Source: Dehalococcoidales bacterium
GTDB lineage: Bacteria; Chloroflexota; Dehalococcoidia; Dehalococcoidales; UBA5760
Length of the DNA stretch: 7,881 nt
NCBI GenBank assembly: GCA_028710655.1
Contig: JAQTTS010000092.1
Span: 1-7,881, forward strand
Direction of reading: 5' to 3'
The position numbers and the translations under genes are program-made. The notes below the pieces were generated by a model. The model searched no databases, was not told the origin of the DNA, and saw only the letters and a list, made by a program, of their open reading frames with translations. Of this stretch, positions 5,164 to 7,881 are shown one piece after another. Each line of letters starts with the position of its first letter. Within the stretch, counting starts at the first letter, position 1.

Positions 5164-5547
5164 ATGTCACTATTAACAGGAATCGATAAAGGGGTCAGAC
5201 TCCAGGGTCCTGTAACAAACCTGGCTGTTGCCGGTGTTGCTGCTGCGGCTGCAATATTCCAGATATCCAACTTTGCCCAGCTGGTCGGGACCAAGAGTGT
5301 CGTTATTAAACGGATACTCTTCTGGAATAACGCTGCAGGGAACACTACCGTCCTCATCGGCACCGGTGCCGGCGCGGGTTTCGCACAGGCTTTGGTTCCG
5401 TATTACATTGTGAACGGGATGAATCTCACAATAGAGGAGGAGGAACTCCCGGAGGTAGAACTATTTGCTGACATTACCGCTTACCCCGTAGCCCTTGTCG
5501 CCGCTGGCTCTATCGATATTCAGGTCGAAGTAGAAGAAATCGGCTAA
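5164..5547 (+). CDS. Small beta-sandwich virion protein (127 aa)
   Basis: Start ATG 5164 has AAGGAG at 5150-5155. After an alanine-rich stretch at residues 18-36 (hydrophobic but short), strands follow closely: KSVVIKRILFWNN, NTTVLIGTG, QALVPYYIVNGMNLTI, an acidic turn EEEELPEVELFADITAY, and a final strand SIDIQVEVEEIG. The strand-turn order N-T-T-V-L-I-G-T-G then Y-Y-I-V-N-G-M then ELPEVELFADI suggests one compact sandwich domain of the sort used for capsid decoration or vertex proteins. The protein is clearly acidic towards its end. It lies 37 bases after the 187-residue gene and 15 before the next, so they are probably co-transcribed. Family is not recognised. Confidence 0.65.
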   Translation: MSLLTGIDKGVRLQGPVTNLAVAGVAAAAAIFQISNFAQLVGTKSVVIKRILFWNNAAGNTTVLIGTGAGAGFAQALVPYYIVNGMNLTIEEEELPEVELFADITAYPVALVAAGSIDIQVEVEEIG

Positions 5548-5562
5548 AAGGAGGGTCACACC

Positions 5563-6114
5563 ATGGCGGAAAAAGATAATGCCGGCAAGGTAGGAGTCGC
5601 TGTCGGGACAACTGCGCTGATTGCCTCAGCTATCGCTCTCATGCAGAAAAGCAAGGTCAGCGCAGCTCCTGCGGATGCTCAATACGTGGTTGCTCTCGAT
5701 GAAGCTACCCAGAACCTGCTGCTGGCCATAGCTCAGGCCGGACAGAAGGAAGAAGAATACTCCCAGCAGCTGGTTAGTGTGGTGCAGAACCTGTCGCTGG
5801 CCGTAGTGCCAAATACCGAAACGATATTGGCCACACGTGTTCAGGTCCCGGCAGTCGGTCGGACACAGCAGCTCCCGGATATCCCGGTGCCCGACGACAT
5901 GATACTGCAGCTCAAGGGATGGCCCACGAATGGCGGCCTGGTCTATGTAGGTAATTCCGCGACTACTGCAGCCAACATCAACCAGTCATGGCCACTGCTG
6001 GCAAACGAGGCTATCGGCTACCGGGTAAAGAACGCCAACGCTATCTATATCAGCGGGACTGCGGCAGGGGACTGGCTGGCGATAACCGTAGAGCAACGGG
6101 GGAGGGCAAGATAA
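5563..6114 (+). CDS. Membrane-anchored stalk protein with C-terminal beta domain
   Basis: A 183-residue protein with start ATG 5563 and AAGGAGG at 5548-5554. Residues 10-27 (KVGVAVGTTALIASAIAL) form a single hydrophobic segment followed by QKSK, as in an N-terminal membrane anchor. Residues 42-82 are helical, with heptad-like spacing of leucines and valines, so a coiled-coil stalk is possible. Residues 86-177 form a beta domain: TRVQVPAVGRTQQLPDIPVP, MILQLKGWPTNGGLVYVGNS, WPLLANEAIGYRVKNANAIYISGTAAGD, WLAITVEQ. The V-Y-V-G-N-S, then L-L-A-N-E-A, then I-Y-I-S-G order resembles sandwich domains in phage surface proteins. An anchor, stalk and head layout fits a vertex or spike protein reaching out from a membrane. 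The last base of its stop overlaps the next start. Confidence 0.7.
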   Translation: MAEKDNAGKVGVAVGTTALIASAIALMQKSKVSAAPADAQYVVALDEATQNLLLAIAQAGQKEEEYSQQLVSVVQNLSLAVVPNTETILATRVQVPAVGRTQQLPDIPVPDDMILQLKGWPTNGGLVYVGNSATTAANINQSWPLLANEAIGYRVKNANAIYISGTAAGDWLAITVEQRGRAR

Positions 6115-6518
6115 TGGCTGTAGTAAGCAGTATGCCCCCCATTCTCAGACTAAAGCGTTCGGCGCAGAGCGGTTCCTATGTTATGACCGCTGCCTGGCAG
6201 GTAGTCTATACCGAGAATACTACCGCCAGCACACTGGCATACATTTTCGCCGGCGCTGAAATCAACCTGTCGCCCATGATACTGGGCGATACAATCGCTA
6301 TTCGTATCAGGAAGATGCTTGTGCCTTCGGGGGCCTGGGTAAACCATGACCAGCTTACCTATGAGGGTGTTCAGCCTACTACCCACCCCTCGAGGCACAT
6401 TGGACCTATACCCGATGTCTATGGGGTCGAGATTGCGATGCAGCAGTCCGCTGTAGGGCTTGCACTGCAAACCATAGAATGTGAGTTTTACGACGCAAAG
6501 AGACTTGGATTGACATAG
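6114..6518 (+). CDS. Beta-rich small protein coupled to the stalk gene (134 aa)
   Basis: Start ATG 6114 overlaps the previous stop by one base (TAATG) and has GGAGGG at 6101-6106. The same frame is open from 5988, but the upstream part lies inside the previous gene and has no ribosome site. The protein is strand-rich: GSYVMTAAWQVVYTENT, TLAYIFAGAEINLSP, GDTIAIRIRKMLVPSG, LTYEGVQPTTHPSRHIGPIP, GVEIAMQQSAVG, ALQTIECEFYDAKR. A beta-sandwich of about 115 residues fits. It has no anchor. Overlap with the stalk gene suggests equal production and a shared complex, for instance a spike subunit. The family is not recognised. Confidence 0.65.
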   Translation: MAVVSSMPPILRLKRSAQSGSYVMTAAWQVVYTENTTASTLAYIFAGAEINLSPMILGDTIAIRIRKMLVPSGAWVNHDQLTYEGVQPTTHPSRHIGPIPDVYGVEIAMQQSAVGLALQTIECEFYDAKRLGLT

Positions 6519-6533
6519 TTTGGAGTTATTTTA

Positions 6534-7685
6534 ATGGCCATAAGTGTGAAAGCTAATACAATACTGGCCCATTTCCAGAACGCTCTCCGCGGAGGTCAGC
6601 GCTGTGTAGCCGTCGGCAACGATGGCATTATCTGGATAGCTTATGGTCATTGGAATAATCCCAGCGACGGTATCCTGGTAGCCTACAGCTCCGATGGCGG
6701 GCTGACATGGACCGAGGAAGTGGCTACCGCCGAGAGGTGTTTCTGCTGGGACGGGATATCCCTCGTAATAGATTCCAATAATGTCCCCAGTATCATCTAC
6801 TCCTATGTTCCGGTGGTTGGTAATGCCCTTATAAGGTATATCACCAGAACCGGCGGGGTTTGGAGTGCTCCGGAGACGGTTGTCGATATGGGGGGTGCTC
6901 TCAGCCCCTGGGTAATCAAGGCTGTAATCGATAGCACCGACACTATCCATATCGTTTACCAGCGGGCTACAATACGTTATATCGTAGGAACTGCCGGCGC
7001 ATGGAGCCCGTTTGAGGTAGCTACGGCATTGGGAATAACCCCCGACCTGGCTATCAATAATAGCGACGAGCCGGTAGTAGTGTATATCGGTGCTGGTGGA
7101 ACCGAGATAATATATCGCACCGGTGGAGTATGGACCGCCCCGGATATCGTCGATGTGCCCGGAGGCGGTGGAGGAACCCCCATCCCTGTAATTCAGATAG
7201 ATTCTGTAGGCGATTATCATGTTGCCTGGCAGGATGAAGAAGTGCCGGCCCCCTGGGATTACTATGTTTATTATCGAAAGAAGGAAAGCGGAGTTTGGCT
7301 TGCCAAACAATCACTGGCCTTTGATTCCAACCAGTGGTATGTGGGGCTGGGACTGGATGATGAAGATAACGCCTATGTGTTTTACCAGTATCAGGGGGCA
7401 GACGAGGCTGTATACTACCGCAAGGTAACCACCGGGACTATTCTGGGCGCACAGACTGTTATCGATGCAGGTATCTTACGGCCCAATAATAATCCGTCTA
7501 CCTTTAGTTTTTTGTATCATAAATACCCGGCCAACGGAGTCCTCGCTGCTGCTTTTCAACCAGTAGTGGTATTGCTGGACGAAGCCGGTGGATTCTATGC
7601 CGATGTTTATTTCTATGCTGCTTCTGCGCTGAGTTTCACCTCGGTGCCTACTGCAGAAACAAGACCTGCTACGGAGGTCACTTAA
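6534..7685 (+). CDS. Beta-propeller protein with Asp-box, probable receptor-binding or surface protein
   Basis: A 383-residue protein with start ATG 6534 and GGAG at 6522-6525. Residues 52-59 (SSDGGLTW) form a canonical Asp-box (SxDxGxTW), the turn found in sialidase-like and other beta-propellers. Blade-like repeats of about 45 residues can be followed by eye, each with a D-S/N turn, an I-x-Y strand and a G-V-W strand: about 27-64, 77-116, 130-163, 171-206, 220-261, 271-310 and a less regular 325-366, so six or seven blades. RTGGVWSAP (105-113) and RTGGVWTAP (195-203) differ at one position. There is no signal peptide. Catalytic residues of sialidases (arginine triad, FRIP motif) are not apparent, so binding rather than hydrolysis is likely. 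Its place at the end of the virion genes fits a host-recognition protein. Confidence 0.75.
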   Translation: MAISVKANTILAHFQNALRGGQRCVAVGNDGIIWIAYGHWNNPSDGILVAYSSDGGLTWTEEVATAERCFCWDGISLVIDSNNVPSIIYSYVPVVGNALIRYITRTGGVWSAPETVVDMGGALSPWVIKAVIDSTDTIHIVYQRATIRYIVGTAGAWSPFEVATALGITPDLAINNSDEPVVVYIGAGGTEIIYRTGGVWTAPDIVDVPGGGGGTPIPVIQIDSVGDYHVAWQDEEVPAPWDYYVYYRKKESGVWLAKQSLAFDSNQWYVGLGLDDEDNAYVFYQYQGADEAVYYRKVTTGTILGAQTVIDAGILRPNNNPSTFSFLYHKYPANGVLAAAFQPVVVLLDEAGGFYADVYFYAASALSFTSVPTAETRPATEVT

Positions 7686-7881
7686 TGAATAAGCAGGATG
7701 ATACGATGAAACTGTCTTATCTTGTTCGTGTCAGAGATAAGGATGGGAATATTATAAACTCTATAAACTCCCCGTCTCACTGCTTTGTCCGCCAATGGTA
7801 TGACCTTATGTATGCACATCATTTGAATGTCGTCACTAATATTACAGATACCACAGGAGCAATACATGGTGCCAGGGGTCA
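7685..7881 (+). CDS. N-terminal part of an unrecognised protein (3' end outside window)
   Basis: ATG 7685 overlaps the preceding stop by one base (TAATG) and has GGAGGT at 7673-7678. Sixty-five residues are visible before the window ends. They begin MNKQDDTMKLSYLVRVRDKD, then GNIINSINSPSHCFVRQWYD and LMYAHHLNVVTNITDTTGAI. The pattern of a strand with D-K-D-G, a serine-rich turn, an aromatic helix (FVRQWYDLMY) and a D-T-T-G turn resembles small proteins often seen next to virion surface genes of uncultivated phages, but I cannot name the family. Codons look more A/T-rich than those of the genes before it. Coupling to the propeller gene suggests a linked role at the virion surface or in its assembly. 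Confidence 0.65.
   Translation, partial: MNKQDDTMKLSYLVRVRDKDGNIINSINSPSHCFVRQWYDLMYAHHLNVVTNITDTTGAIHGARG

Noticed and set aside
4617..5363. Long minus-strand open frame of 248 codons
   Set aside because: It runs opposite two well-supported + strand genes and across the gap between them, and its product looks like an antisense reading of those genes.
6510..6535. TTGACA before the propeller gene as a promoter
   Set aside because: It encodes the last residues of the preceding gene, no -10 box lies at a suitable distance, and transcription would start inside the propeller gene.
6531..7310. Long minus-strand open frame of 259 codons
   Set aside because: It mirrors the propeller gene, whose repeats, Asp-box and ribosome site clearly support the + strand.
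1..7881. CRISPR array, tRNA, insertion sequence or attachment site
   Set aside because: No regularly spaced repeats, cloverleaf-like segment, transposase or flanking direct repeats could be seen.

Overview
The window looks like part of the late (virion) region of a virus or provirus of a prokaryote. All genes lie on the + strand. They are packed tightly, with gaps of 5 to 60 bases or one- to four-base overlaps, and most have a strong Shine-Dalgarno sequence (GGAGG type). Most products are small (100-250 residues), beta-strand-rich or membrane-anchored proteins. I recognise no terminase, portal, tape-measure, tail-tube, capsid-fold or replication gene, and no tRNA, rRNA, CRISPR array or insertion sequence. 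Base composition is close to balanced, and nothing identifies the host beyond a bacterial-type translation and promoter style. I read it as an uncultivated virus; the exact lineage is open.

Layout. (1) 1-659: the tail end of an unrecognised gene, then a translationally coupled small zinc-metalloprotease-like gene with an HEIAHH motif. (2) 660-2284: a strong promoter candidate, followed by three genes: a membrane-anchored beta protein, a two-domain Ig/CARDB-like protein and a single-domain beta protein. The last two share a C-terminal motif. (3) 2285-2456: the longest gap. It holds a second promoter that matches the first at 13 of 17 positions, an intrinsic-terminator-like hairpin, and a third arm able to pair with the same left arm. 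This makes it a candidate attenuator, short RNA or structured leader. (4) 2457-6518: eight small genes, including a likely membrane protein, a 211-residue and a 187-residue protein that are the best major-coat candidates, several beta-sandwich-like proteins, a basic-tailed protein and another anchored protein. Several gaps here hold hairpins and a recurring A-rich motif. (5) 6534-7881: a 383-residue beta-propeller protein with an Asp-box, probably a surface or receptor-binding protein, overlapping by one base the start of a final gene cut off by the window edge.

Taken together, the many small beta-rich and membrane-anchored proteins without recognisable tail genes suggest, but do not prove, a tailless virion that may contain a membrane. 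The protease could act in maturation, the anchored proteins at a membrane or vertex, the central small proteins in the shell, and the propeller and Ig-like proteins in surface binding. These roles are inferences from sequence pattern and gene order. No function has been demonstrated from the sequence alone.
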